Assembly: GCA_016302585.1 (NCBI GenBank)
Contig: JAEDNI010000044.1
Location: 1-13,837 of the forward strand
From: Paludibacteraceae bacterium
GTDB taxonomy: Bacteria; Bacteroidota; Bacteroidia; Bacteroidales; Paludibacteraceae
Length of the DNA: 13,837 nucleotides
Direction: 5' to 3'
Every line of letters begins with the position of its first letter. The stretch's first letter is position 1. The notes below the pieces were generated by a model. That model was not told the DNA's origin, made no database searches, and saw nothing but the letters and a program-made list of their open reading frames with translations. The translations under genes and the position numbers were made by a program. Positions 1-7,919 of the stretch are shown here, one piece after another.

Positions 1-1206
1 CTGCATTATATTTGGGAACATTGCCTTTGGGCGGGTTTTGAGCAATTTACCACGGACGGAAAGAAAGTGGAGATTCTCTCTGTGGGTGAACATAACCGGG
101 ATGCAGGACCGGATTACAGCCATGCGCGGATTCGGATAGATGGCAAAGAATGGGTCGGAAATATAGAGATCCATGTATGCGCAAGCGACTGGACCAAACA
201 TCATCACCACCTCGACAGGGCGTACGACAACATTATTCTGCATGTCGTGCGGACAGCTGACAAACCGATTTATAATTCGAAAGGTGAGTTAGTACCGCAA
301 TGTGAACTGAACTATCCGAGTGATAAAGACTATCTGAGTGCCCTTTTTGAGTCTGCACAACGAATGGACAGTGCCATCGCCAGAATCGGTTGTGCGGAGC
401 AGTTATTGCATGATCCGCGACTGCTGACAGAGGGTTGGCGTAAGACGCTTTTGTGTAAACGCCTGGAATGCAAACGGGCTTCTATCACGCGACTCTTAGA
501 AATTACCAAAGGCAGTTGGGAACACGCGTTGTATATCTCTTTGGCACGTAATTTCGGGTTTCACACGAACAGTGTGCCGTTTGAGGAACTTGCCATTAAC
601 ACTCCGCTCTCTTGTCTGCAGAAACACCGGAACAGCCTGTTTCAACTAACTGCTCTGCTGTTAGGGCAGGCAGGCTTAGTGCAAGAACCGGAGTTGCAGA
701 AAGAATATGATTTTCTGCGAGTTAAGTTCGGTTTGACACCCCTGGAGGGCAGTATATGGAAACATGCACGGTTGAGGCCTCAGAATAGTCCGGAGTTACG
801 GATCCGGCAGTTTGCGCAGCTCATGCATCAGTCGGAGAATCTGCTGAGTAAGATTTTGGATACGGATGACTTGAAGGAACTGGAAGTGCTGTTTGCCGTT
901 CCACAAATGGGGAAGAGTAGTGTTGATATCCTGTTGATAAATACCGTTATCCCCTATAAATACGCATATGCATTGCATCAAAACAACCCGGTTAAGGCGG
1001 AACAGGCGCTGCGTCTAATGGAAAAGATACCGGCAGAAAATAACACGATTGTTCGTCAATGGCGGGTGTTGGGACAGGAAGTAAAGAATGCGGCAGATAC
1101 GCAGGCACTGCTGCACTTGTATCAAAACTACTGCCAACATCATGAGTGCATCAACTGCGAAGTGGGCTATAAGATTTTCGAGAACCGGCAATTGACATTA
1201 TTCTGA
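1..1206 (+). CDS. DUF2851 family protein, 5'-truncated
   Basis: The reading frame is open from the first base, so the gene starts outside the window; a GTG at 67 is internal and not a credible start. The first visible residues (LHYIWEHCLWAGF) and the block GEHNRDAGPDY at residues 30-40 match the usual N-terminus of DUF2851 proteins, so probably only a few residues are missing. 401 residues are visible. An I-R-I-D-G-x-x-W-V-G-N-I-E-I-H strand follows, then a long helical part, and a C-terminal YCQHHECINCEVG segment with Cys/His residues that could bind metal. No signal peptide or membrane segment is seen, so it is probably cytoplasmic. The biochemical function of the family is unknown to me. 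The stop lies one base before the ATG of the AraC-type gene, so the two are probably co-transcribed. Family assignment is firm; function is not. Confidence 0.9.
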   Translation: MHYIWEHCLWAGFEQFTTDGKKVEILSVGEHNRDAGPDYSHARIRIDGKEWVGNIEIHVCASDWTKHHHHLDRAYDNIILHVVRTADKPIYNSKGELVPQCELNYPSDKDYLSALFESAQRMDSAIARIGCAEQLLHDPRLLTEGWRKTLLCKRLECKRASITRLLEITKGSWEHALYISLARNFGFHTNSVPFEELAINTPLSCLQKHRNSLFQLTALLLGQAGLVQEPELQKEYDFLRVKFGLTPLEGSIWKHARLRPQNSPELRIRQFAQLMHQSENLLSKILDTDDLKELEVLFAVPQMGKSSVDILLINTVIPYKYAYALHQNNPVKAEQALRLMEKIPAENNTIVRQWRVLGQEVKNAADTQALLHLYQNYCQHHECINCEVGYKIFENRQLTLF

Positions 1207-1207
1207 C

Positions 1208-2068
1208 ATGCAATTTGAAATCATCCAACCGACAGAGGTCTTGCGCCCTTATATCACGCGGTACGTGTTCGTGCGCGCAGAGGGTTCCACAGACACGATG
1301 ACTCCTCCTTCGGACGATCCGCGGTTTGTAAACGGCAAGCACGTACAGCCATTGTTACCCAACTACGGCAGTTTTATCTTCATGCGGAACGTAGTAGCTG
1401 ATTTCAACGGCGTGGTATCGGACGGTTTGACCATCGTGGGTGCTAATCAGAAGACGATTGGTTTGACGACCGTAAGCGGTTGGTTCGAAGGCATGCTGAT
1501 GGATTTCGAGCCCGGCGGCATGTATGCCTTGTTAGGTATCGATCTGCAGCAGTTAGCCGGTAAGGTATTGACGGCCAAAGAATACGGAGACGAAGGGTTG
1601 CAGCAACTGGATTCTATCTTCAAGCGCGTGGAGAAAGCGGAAGAGATAGCGATGCTGTTGGATGCATTTTTCTTAGGACACTTACCACCTAAAGAGGACC
1701 TTAACTATACGCGCCTACGCAGGGTGATTGCTGCTTGCGATGCAGCGAAAGGCAATATAACGGCCGCAGAGATGGCCAGTGTAGCATGTCTGGGAGAACG
1801 ACAGTCCCTGCGCGTGTTCCGTACGTACGTGGGTATTCCGCCTAAACAGTTTGTGCGACTGAGACGTTTCCATAAGACGATTCAGCATATGCAGCAGGTA
1901 GCCGCAACGGGAAAACCGATTGACCTGATGTCTATCGCCTTGGCACACGGGCACTATGATCTGAGTCACATGGCGATGGAGTTTCAGCAGATGGGATGCG
2001 TGAGCCCGAGTCATTTTAGGATGCTGGGAATACCTCTAAGTGACGATTTTTCAATCTTTTTTGCTTAA
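1208..2068 (+). CDS. AraC-family transcriptional regulator
   Basis: A 286-residue protein with the usual two-part layout. Residues 1-155 form a beta-rich N-terminal domain of the kind often found before AraC domains in Bacteroidota (DUF6597-like), with the strand-turn pattern MLMDFEPGGMYALLG at 97-110. Residues 168-274 form the DNA-binding domain: a first helix-turn-helix near 185-206 and a second near 239-271 (SIALAHGHYDLSHMAMEF followed by SPSHFR), the classic AraC/XylS signature. It probably binds DNA in response to an unidentified ligand. It starts one base after the DUF2851 stop. Its TAA overlaps the stop codon of the convergent outer-membrane gene. The last ten residues (LSDDFSIFFA) continue past the conserved domain. 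The regulated genes cannot be told from this window. Confidence 0.9.
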   Translation: MQFEIIQPTEVLRPYITRYVFVRAEGSTDTMTPPSDDPRFVNGKHVQPLLPNYGSFIFMRNVVADFNGVVSDGLTIVGANQKTIGLTTVSGWFEGMLMDFEPGGMYALLGIDLQQLAGKVLTAKEYGDEGLQQLDSIFKRVEKAEEIAMLLDAFFLGHLPPKEDLNYTRLRRVIAACDAAKGNITAAEMASVACLGERQSLRVFRTYVGIPPKQFVRLRRFHKTIQHMQQVAATGKPIDLMSIALAHGHYDLSHMAMEFQQMGCVSPSHFRMLGIPLSDDFSIFFA

Positions 2069-3612
2069 AACAAGTATCCCATTTTGACGTAGAAATTGGC
2101 GTACTTGGCATTATCCTGCTTATTGATCGGCATACCCCAATCCGCCGAGAGAACAAAGTTCTCGTTCATACCTATCTTCAGTCCGATACCGGCTGTCATA
2201 TGCGGCATATAGACGTTATTGGGTGAATCAACGAAGTAGTCGCTATAGTTATCTCCTGCCGCTTCCACGCTCTCGCGGAGAGTGCTATACGCACCGTGCG
2301 TGTTACGCGCGACGAGTTCATCGAGGTTATAGGGTTGTGTAATAACACCCATATCGAAGAAGGGGTTCAGACCGATAAAGAAATGCTGTCGTTTGATATC
2401 GAAGTTCACTACTCTGAATCGGAACTCTACGTTTGCAAAGGCAAAACCATTAGCTAAGATACGGTTGGCCATCATACCCCGGATGGAATTACCACCTCCG
2501 AGTCCTTCGTAGTACACGCGTTGGATAAAGAGGGTATTCATGTAATTATTCATGTAGAAAGGCGAACGACCTGCGATATTATTCTGGATACCGATACGAT
2601 AGGCGAAGGTAATGCGGTTAATGCCGTTTTTATCATAGTAACAGGGTACATAATGCCGGAAAGTGGCATTAAACTGCAGATGGTTATACCCGGCAGCAGC
2701 TTGTTGACCATAGGCTGCATTAAAAGCGGCAGAATAGGTGAAGAAGGCATCGGCATAGATACCTTTGTTCGGTCCCTGTCTTTTATCGCGCGTGTCGTAG
2801 GAGATACCTGCACGTAGATAGGGATGCCAACCGCCTTTCATCTCATCATCGCCGATGAGTCCCCAGTCTTTGTATTTGTCGTACAGGAGTTCTTCGTTCG
2901 GGTTGAGCGCTTTCTGCTCCCAGTTCTCCTTGGTCGGATCGTACTCATTCTTGCCGTTAAGCATCTTGATATCGCAGTCATCGATGAGATACCCCAAGAC
3001 ACCTAATCCGGCATTCCATTTGAGGTCCTTGTAGATCGTTCCTTCGATATCTCCCGCCACACGGATGAGATCTCGTTTATACTTATAGAACACACGCGTG
3101 CGATAATCCATATATTCCGGATGATCGATGACATATTGCGTATCCCCGGCTTTCTTACTCCAATTATGCCAAGAGTAGTTGTATTTGGCCTGAAAGCCGT
3201 TGAATCCGTAGAAGTCACACATGGCATCAGGCAGATAGGTAGCATCGAGTGTCAGGCGATAGCCCGGAATGAGGTACTTCGAGTCGTAGTTGACTCGGAA
3301 AATACCATGGTGTTTTGTTGTGTACGCAGCCTCCACGTAAATCGAATGGATATACTCGGGGTATTGCGAACCATCGCCATAGTAATAGACGTTCGTGAGC
3401 ACACCGCCCTGAAAACCGTAATCCGCATCATAAGCGATAGAGGGAAGGATACCGAAGTTCCAACCAGTTTTGATTTTACGACCCAACGAATCCACTTCCT
3501 GCGGTTTGGGTTCTTTTTTCTTAGCCGCAGCCGGCAGAACCAATAAGGCAGCCAAAATCAAAAGGATATATTTTTTCTTAGCCACAAGGTCACGATTAAC
3601 TACGTTTTGCAT
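2065..3612 (-). CDS. BamA/TamA (Omp85) family outer-membrane beta-barrel protein without POTRA domains
   Basis: A 515-residue protein predicted to sit in the outer membrane. A lysine-rich start followed by YILLILAALLVLPAAA (residues 15-30) is a signal peptide. Mature residues then run directly into beta strands: there is no room for POTRA repeats, so this is the barrel part of the Omp85/surface antigen D15 family only. Supporting motifs are SYDTRDKRQGPNKG at 271-284 and GGGNSIRGM at 372-380 (the loop-6 region, usually RGF/RGY, here RGM), with alternating aromatic strands and a C-terminal phenylalanine. The ATG at 3612 is preferred because it leaves a 10-base gap after the DUF819 stop; an in-frame ATG at 3636 would overlap that gene, and GTG at 3585 is also possible. 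It is last in the nadA-plsC-DUF819 run. Substrate and role are unknown; lipid or protein insertion is only suggested by family. Confidence 0.82.
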   Translation of the reverse strand: MQNVVNRDLVAKKKYILLILAALLVLPAAAKKKEPKPQEVDSLGRKIKTGWNFGILPSIAYDADYGFQGGVLTNVYYYGDGSQYPEYIHSIYVEAAYTTKHHGIFRVNYDSKYLIPGYRLTLDATYLPDAMCDFYGFNGFQAKYNYSWHNWSKKAGDTQYVIDHPEYMDYRTRVFYKYKRDLIRVAGDIEGTIYKDLKWNAGLGVLGYLIDDCDIKMLNGKNEYDPTKENWEQKALNPNEELLYDKYKDWGLIGDDEMKGGWHPYLRAGISYDTRDKRQGPNKGIYADAFFTYSAAFNAAYGQQAAAGYNHLQFNATFRHYVPCYYDKNGINRITFAYRIGIQNNIAGRSPFYMNNYMNTLFIQRVYYEGLGGGNSIRGMMANRILANGFAFANVEFRFRVVNFDIKRQHFFIGLNPFFDMGVITQPYNLDELVARNTHGAYSTLRESVEAAGDNYSDYFVDSPNNVYMPHMTAGIGLKIGMNENFVLSADWGMPINKQDNAKYANFYVKMGYLF

Positions 3613-3622
3613 AATGAATAAT

Positions 3623-4795
3623 TTACGGTAAAACAAAGGCTATGAGCACACCGAGATACGTTCCGATGGCATAACCGACGAGTCCGATCACAATACCGGA
3701 GATGAGTACTTTCTTATTTTGCATCGCACCCACTACAGGCGGAACGAAGGGGGGAGAACAGAGCAGGGCAATCTGACAGACGCAGAACAGGTCTCCACTC
3801 ACATGCGCGATGCGGCAGAAGAGAAGATGTAATCCAGCCGCAATAATCATTACCCACGCTACAAAGAGACCAATCATCAATGAACCGCCATTCACACTGT
3901 GAATATCGAAGAGCGAAGCTACAATGACCGAGAAAATAAGGATGAAGAACATGCCTAATTCAAAGGTCTTGGGCAGTTCACGCACTTTCTTAAAGAAGGA
4001 AGCGATGATAGAGAGGGTAGTAATTGTCAAGATCACCACAAGTTCGTTTAATGTACCCGTAATAAGCAAAGCCAATCCGGCTCCCACCGCCAGGAAAAGG
4101 ATGCTGAGGCCAAGTCCGATGAACATTCCTCCTACATTCTCTTTAACAAACATACCGCGGTAGTTTTCTACATCTTTGGAAGAGACATCCTCGTCTGTAC
4201 GTCCTCTGCGGGTAACATCATTATAGGGAAGAATCTTTCTGAATACTTTATATCCTCCGCCGATTATGAAGAATATATATGGGGTCGTCAGTACCATCTC
4301 GAAAGCCAGCACAATGGCCATGAGTGTTTTATCAACACCTAACGAAGCTCCCAGGGCATTGAAATTCATCGTACCTCCGGTATAGATACCGGTCATCATC
4401 GCTGCCACTTTGTTAAACTCCGAAATCTCTGGAGTGCGGAAGATGAAATAACCGGATACCACCGCTATCAACACGGCCGTAATACCTCCTACCAGCGACC
4501 AAATCGTTTTCGGAAGTGCTTTGGTCCATAAACGAAAATCGCAGTTAAAAAGCATCAACGGAATAGCCAATGGAACCGTGACGGACATGATAGTGGACTG
4601 CAGTTTGGAAAAAGCAAGGGCTGCGTCTGTTCCTGCTTCAAAATGCACAAAACCGGTTAAAGCAAAGAGAATACCTATCGCATAAGCGGCTACGACAGTG
4701 CCTATCTTCTTCATCCAGTTAAAACGCTTGAAAAGCTCGATAATCAATACCGGGATGAGTACATATAAAGCAATAATGAGATAAACACGTATCAT
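3623..4795 (-). CDS. DUF819 family polytopic inner-membrane protein
   Basis: A 390-residue, highly hydrophobic protein with about ten membrane segments and the two-halved layout of DUF819 (YjcL-like) proteins. The N-terminal block YVLIPVLIIELFKRFNWMKKIG (in two parts, residues 11-32) and the conserved glycine-rich GIYTGGTMNFNALG at 137-150 identify the family. A cytoplasmic charged loop lies near 190-220. DUF819 proteins are thought to be transporters, but the substrate is not known. The ATG at 4795 is chosen: it lies 14 bases after the acyltransferase stop and places the protein at the usual family N-terminus. A longer frame from 4915 would overlap the acyltransferase gene by 106 bases and add a segment foreign to the family. 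It sits between acyltransferase and outer-membrane genes in a tight run, implying co-transcription. Confidence 0.85.
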   Translation of the reverse strand: MIRVYLIIALYVLIPVLIIELFKRFNWMKKIGTVVAAYAIGILFALTGFVHFEAGTDAALAFSKLQSTIMSVTVPLAIPLMLFNCDFRLWTKALPKTIWSLVGGITAVLIAVVSGYFIFRTPEISEFNKVAAMMTGIYTGGTMNFNALGASLGVDKTLMAIVLAFEMVLTTPYIFFIIGGGYKVFRKILPYNDVTRRGRTDEDVSSKDVENYRGMFVKENVGGMFIGLGLSILFLAVGAGLALLITGTLNELVVILTITTLSIIASFFKKVRELPKTFELGMFFILIFSVIVASLFDIHSVNGGSLMIGLFVAWVMIIAAGLHLLFCRIAHVSGDLFCVCQIALLCSPPFVPPVVGAMQNKKVLISGIVIGLVGYAIGTYLGVLIAFVLP

Positions 4796-4809
4796 TTGTA
4801 ATTGGGGAT

Positions 4810-5820
4810 TTATGATTTCGTTTTTAGTTGTCGTATTTGATACATGTATTCCTGCACAAATAGCCAGAATGGCAATGATATACACCAAGTAAGGGTAATA
4901 AAAATCAATTGCCATACGAACTGTATGGAATTATGGAAGGCCGAATCCGCTACTTTACGACGAATGATGAGTACCCCAGCCCATAACGGAACAGTAAGGG
5001 CCAAACTGACAATAAACAGCGGTGAAAGGAGTATTAAAAGCGGGATTACAAATCCACGGGATAAGTTCCTTTTCGTAAATTTATTAAAAGGAGCAGGAGG
5101 ATTGGCTTGCAGTTGAGTTATGTTTTGCTCATAGTTCTCATCATCCGGTACCCACATGATCAATTCACGCATACGAAGCGTTAATTCTTCCCGTAATGCC
5201 ATTATGAGTTGCGGATAATCGAGATCCGGATGTTCTTTCACAAATTGGGTCACATTGATCGGTTTGCCTATATTCACGGTCAAATCGTCCCACAAATGGT
5301 AATAATCGCCGTATTCCAAACCTACCGGTACAATATAAACCGGTTTCACATGCCCAAACAGTTCATTAGCGCGCAGGGCAATACGGAAGATACCTTTTCG
5401 TAAGGGTAAAAGCGAATGCATAGGGCGATGCGTTCCTTCCGGTAAAATACAGAACGGCACACCATCCCGCAAAGTAGCTACGGCGTTATTAATCGTTTCA
5501 TCATTATGCATCACTTCATCCACTCCGTCACGAATACGATTAATAGGCATTATCTTCAGCCACTTCAACAGTTTCGCCTGGCGTGAATTTTTGAATATAT
5601 CCGCACGTGCCACAAATACTTTACGAGACGAATTGATGGTCAGAATAGCCATCGCATCGCAAAGTGCATTGGAGTGATTAGGGGAAAAGATACAAGCTCC
5701 ATCCGTAGGAATATTTTCTTTTCCTACGTATTGAATTCTTCGATACGAACGTCTGAACATCCAATCCACATATGGACGCAAGAAGGTATAGAGCCTATTT
5801 TTGTCTTGTACTTGTGCCAT
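4810..5820 (-). CDS. PlsC-like 1-acylglycerol-3-phosphate / lysophospholipid acyltransferase
   Basis: A 336-residue membrane-associated acyltransferase, expected to move an acyl chain onto a glycerophospholipid precursor or related acceptor. Motif I is SPNHSNALCD (His49, Asp55); the His-Asp spacing is five residues, as in the GPAT/AGPAT-like branch common in Bacteroidota, rather than four as in E. coli PlsC. Motif III is LPEGTH at 126-131, and VPVGLEY at 165-170 fits motif IV. Two hydrophobic hairpin segments follow near 256-286 and 301-322, so the C-terminus is membrane anchored. It begins 9 bases after the nadA stop and precedes DUF819 by 14 bases. The exact acceptor (phospholipid, ornithine lipid or other) cannot be told. 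Confidence 0.87.
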   Translation of the reverse strand: MAQVQDKNRLYTFLRPYVDWMFRRSYRRIQYVGKENIPTDGACIFSPNHSNALCDAMAILTINSSRKVFVARADIFKNSRQAKLLKWLKIMPINRIRDGVDEVMHNDETINNAVATLRDGVPFCILPEGTHRPMHSLLPLRKGIFRIALRANELFGHVKPVYIVPVGLEYGDYYHLWDDLTVNIGKPINVTQFVKEHPDLDYPQLIMALREELTLRMRELIMWVPDDENYEQNITQLQANPPAPFNKFTKRNLSRGFVIPLLILLSPLFIVSLALTVPLWAGVLIIRRKVADSAFHNSIQFVWQLIFITLTWCISLPFWLFVQEYMYQIRQLKTKS

Positions 5821-5829
5821 TTACAAGAC

Positions 5830-6807
5830 TCAGCTCATTGCGAGCATTCGTTGAATAGAAGAAATTGCTTTTTCTGCTATTTCTTGAGGAACCTGCATTT
5901 CCGGATTTTCGTTCAAAAGGCAATTATACACTTTCTCAAGCGTATTCATGCGCATATACTCACATTCGTTACAACTGCATCCCACGCCTTCCGTCACTTC
6001 GGGCGGAACAGGAATAAACTCTTTATCCGGACAAGCCCGCTGCATCTCGAAGAGAATACCGCTTTCCGTAGCAATAATAAAGCGTTTAGCAGGCGATTGA
6101 ATGGTGTACTCAAGCAGCGCCTTGGTAGAACCAATCACGTCGCTCTGCGCCAAGACAGGGGCTTTACATTCGGGATGCGCCAACACTTCTACACCGGGAT
6201 AAGCTGCTTTGAGTTGCAATAGTGCTTCCAAAGAGAAACGGCTGTGCACATGGCAGGCACCATTCCAAAGCAACATATTACGTCCGGTAACCGAATTGAT
6301 ATAGGAACCCAGGTTATGATCGGGACCGAAAATAATCTTTGCATCCTTAGGCAGTTGATCAACTATCTTTTTTGCATTCGAAGAAGTAACTACGACATCC
6401 GTTAGCGCTTTTACATCAGCCGACGTATTGACATAACTTACCACGAGAACCTCACCCCGACCCTCTCCTGAGGAGAGGGAGTTTATTTTTTGCTGTTCTA
6501 TGAATTTTTTCAAGTCTTCCGCTTTGCAACTATCCGCCAACGAGCAACCTGCATTCATATCCGGAATAAGTACTTTCTTATCCGGACAGAGGATTTTCAT
6601 TGTCTCGCCCATAAAATGCACACCGCACATTACTAATATATCCGCTTGTACGCGCGTAGCCTGTTGCGCGAGTGCGAGAGAGTCTCCGATGAAATCAGCT
6701 ATTTCTTGTATTTCCGGTCGTGTATAATAGTGAGCAAAGATAACAGCGTTTTTCTGCTTCGCTAAACTCTTAATTTTATCTATATATTCTTTATTTTTTA
6801 AATCCAT
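5830..6807 (-). CDS. nadA: Quinolinate synthase NadA, with an in-frame repeat insertion
   Basis: NadA condenses iminoaspartate with dihydroxyacetone phosphate to give quinolinate in de novo NAD synthesis, using a [4Fe-4S] cluster. The 325-residue protein has the family landmarks: FAHYYTRPEIQEIADFIGDS at 24-43, PDMNAGCSLADSC at 82-94 (Cys88), WNGACHVHSRF at 181-191 (Cys185), HPEC at 211-214, TESG at 247-250 and GVGCSCNECEYMRMN at 275-289 (Cys282 as likely third ligand). The three expected cluster cysteines are present. Between FIEQQ and VVSYVN it carries about 11 extra residues (NSLSSGEGRGEV region, 109-120) encoded by a palindromic repeat. The insertion is in frame and leaves all catalytic motifs intact, so the enzyme is probably active. 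No nadB or nadC lies nearby. It heads the run with plsC-like, DUF819 and Omp85 genes. Confidence 0.96.
   Translation of the reverse strand: MDLKNKEYIDKIKSLAKQKNAVIFAHYYTRPEIQEIADFIGDSLALAQQATRVQADILVMCGVHFMGETMKILCPDKKVLIPDMNAGCSLADSCKAEDLKKFIEQQKINSLSSGEGRGEVLVVSYVNTSADVKALTDVVVTSSNAKKIVDQLPKDAKIIFGPDHNLGSYINSVTGRNMLLWNGACHVHSRFSLEALLQLKAAYPGVEVLAHPECKAPVLAQSDVIGSTKALLEYTIQSPAKRFIIATESGILFEMQRACPDKEFIPVPPEVTEGVGCSCNECEYMRMNTLEKVYNCLLNENPEMQVPQEIAEKAISSIQRMLAMS
6451..6481. repeat. Palindromic repeat element inserted in nadA
   Basis: The core at 6461-6479 is CCCTCTCC-TGA-GGAGAGGG, a perfect 8-bp stem (9 with the T-A pair) in a GC-rich stretch unlike the flanking gene. A CTCACCCCGA arm lies to its left. 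On the coding strand it reads as SLSSGEGRGEV. This resembles a short palindromic repeat I recall scattered through bacterial genomes, including Bacteroidota coding regions. Comparison with the usual NadA length in this region supports insertion of about 33 bases. Confidence 0.75.
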
Positions 6808-6968
6808 GAATATAATAGTTTGTTGAAAATGTTAATAAAGCTGCAAGCATGCTCGAAATCAACGAGTTAGATGCAAATTGAGAGTATATATTGATTGTTA
6901 AATTTTTTGATAAGTGTGATGTGGAACAAGTTATCAAAATGTGGAACTGAAGGTTGTTAACAAATTGT
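6808..6968. other. Repeat-bearing spacer upstream of nadA
   Basis: This 161-base spacer lies between the corA stop and the nadA start and has no gene. It holds a perfect 9-bp inverted repeat, TTTTGATAA at 6905-6913 and TTATCAAAA at 6931-6939. The direct repeat ATGTGGAAC occurs at 6919-6927 and 6939-6947, exactly 20 bases apart. A perfect palindrome TTGTTAACAA sits at 6954-6963. Several 9-mers resemble DnaA boxes with two mismatches (6821, 6830, 6920, 6931, 6966). It could be an operator region for nadA, or an origin-like region. I found no promoter here that matches the Bacteroidota consensus exactly. Confidence 0.5.
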
Positions 6969-7919
6969 TTATAACCACTTTTTCAGTTTGAAAATAAGCA
7001 GGATAACTACAACGGAGAATACCATCAATCCTAAAGCCCAGAGATAACCGAATTGCCAATGCAGTTCCGGCATGAAATCAAAGTTCATACCATACAAACT
7101 ACCGATCAAGGTAGGTGGAAGGAAGATGATGTTAATGACTGTAAATATCTTGATGATCTTATTCTGTTCGATGTTTACCAAACCGAGGAAGGTATCCTGG
7201 AGGTAGTCCAGACGGTCAAAACCGAAACGGGTGTAATCGAAGAGCGAATTGATATCCTTAATAATCATCGTCAAACGCGGATAGAGTTCTTCCGGGAAGA
7301 AATCGCATTTCAAAATATTTGAAATCACGCGTTGTTTATCCATAATATTCTGACGTATGATGGTTACTTTTTCCTGTAAGTCCTTGATTTGAACGAGCAA
7401 ATCTTCATCTACGTGATCCGATTCGGCATTGATCTGTTGAGAAAGCAAGGTAATCATATCCGTAGTATCCTCAATCAAGTCGGCATCCTTTTCTACACGT
7501 GTTTCGAACAAGGCTACTAACACGTGATATCCTGTTGGGAAATTCCGGGTATTAACGAACACCTTCTTAAAAGTCTCGTTAAAGGAATCCAATTCATTAT
7601 CTCGGATAGAAACGAGAATACCATTCTTGATAATGAAGTTAACTGGCTCCATCTCGAAGTTATTCTTCAGGAAGTTTGAGTTAGCAACGATAGAGTCGTC
7701 CGTTTGAATATAACGTGACGACATCTCGATCTCTTCCATCTCCTCATCTTCCTGGATCTCTATCTTCAGAAAACCCTCCAAGGTATCCTCTGTTTTATCG
7801 CTCACGTCAAGCAGGTCGATCCAGATAATATCTTTCTTATCGAGTTCTTTGAGCGCGGAGATAGAACGTGCTACTTTGATTTTCTCCTTCTCTTTATAGA
7901 ATATTTTGATTTCCGACAT
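6969..7919 (-). CDS. corA: CorA-family magnesium/divalent cation transporter
   Basis: A 316-residue inner-membrane channel for Mg2+ (or Co2+/Ni2+). The large N-terminal part (1-255) is the cytoplasmic alpha/beta funnel with long charged helices around 140-250. Two membrane segments follow at about 258-275 and 291-312. Between them is the defining YGMNF (276-280) with MPEL a few residues later (283-286), as in bacterial CorA. The C-terminus KLKKWL is basic, as expected for the cytoplasmic end. The ATG at 7919 is chosen over an in-frame TTG at 7931. The start overlaps the 3' end of ksgA by 26 bases, which implies translational coupling. The ion preferred in vivo cannot be read from the sequence. 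Confidence 0.95.
   Translation of the reverse strand: MSEIKIFYKEKEKIKVARSISALKELDKKDIIWIDLLDVSDKTEDTLEGFLKIEIQEDEEMEEIEMSSRYIQTDDSIVANSNFLKNNFEMEPVNFIIKNGILVSIRDNELDSFNETFKKVFVNTRNFPTGYHVLVALFETRVEKDADLIEDTTDMITLLSQQINAESDHVDEDLLVQIKDLQEKVTIIRQNIMDKQRVISNILKCDFFPEELYPRLTMIIKDINSLFDYTRFGFDRLDYLQDTFLGLVNIEQNKIIKIFTVINIIFLPPTLIGSLYGMNFDFMPELHWQFGYLWALGLMVFSVVVILLIFKLKKWL

Noticed and set aside
4796..4825. Heptamer-like pattern (AAATCAT, AAATCCC, CAATTAC on the minus strand) at the acyltransferase-DUF819 junction
   Set aside because: It is suggestive of the same repeat class as in ksgA and gtrA, but too degenerate and too short to call.
4796..4915. Longer N-terminus for the DUF819 protein
   Set aside because: It overlaps the acyltransferase 3' end by over 100 bases, and the added residues precede the usual family start at 4795.
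6905..6939. Terminator for ksgA-corA formed by the TTTTGATAA inverted repeat
   Set aside because: The stem is almost all A/T, the loop is 17 bases, and on the minus strand it is followed by A residues rather than a T-tract.
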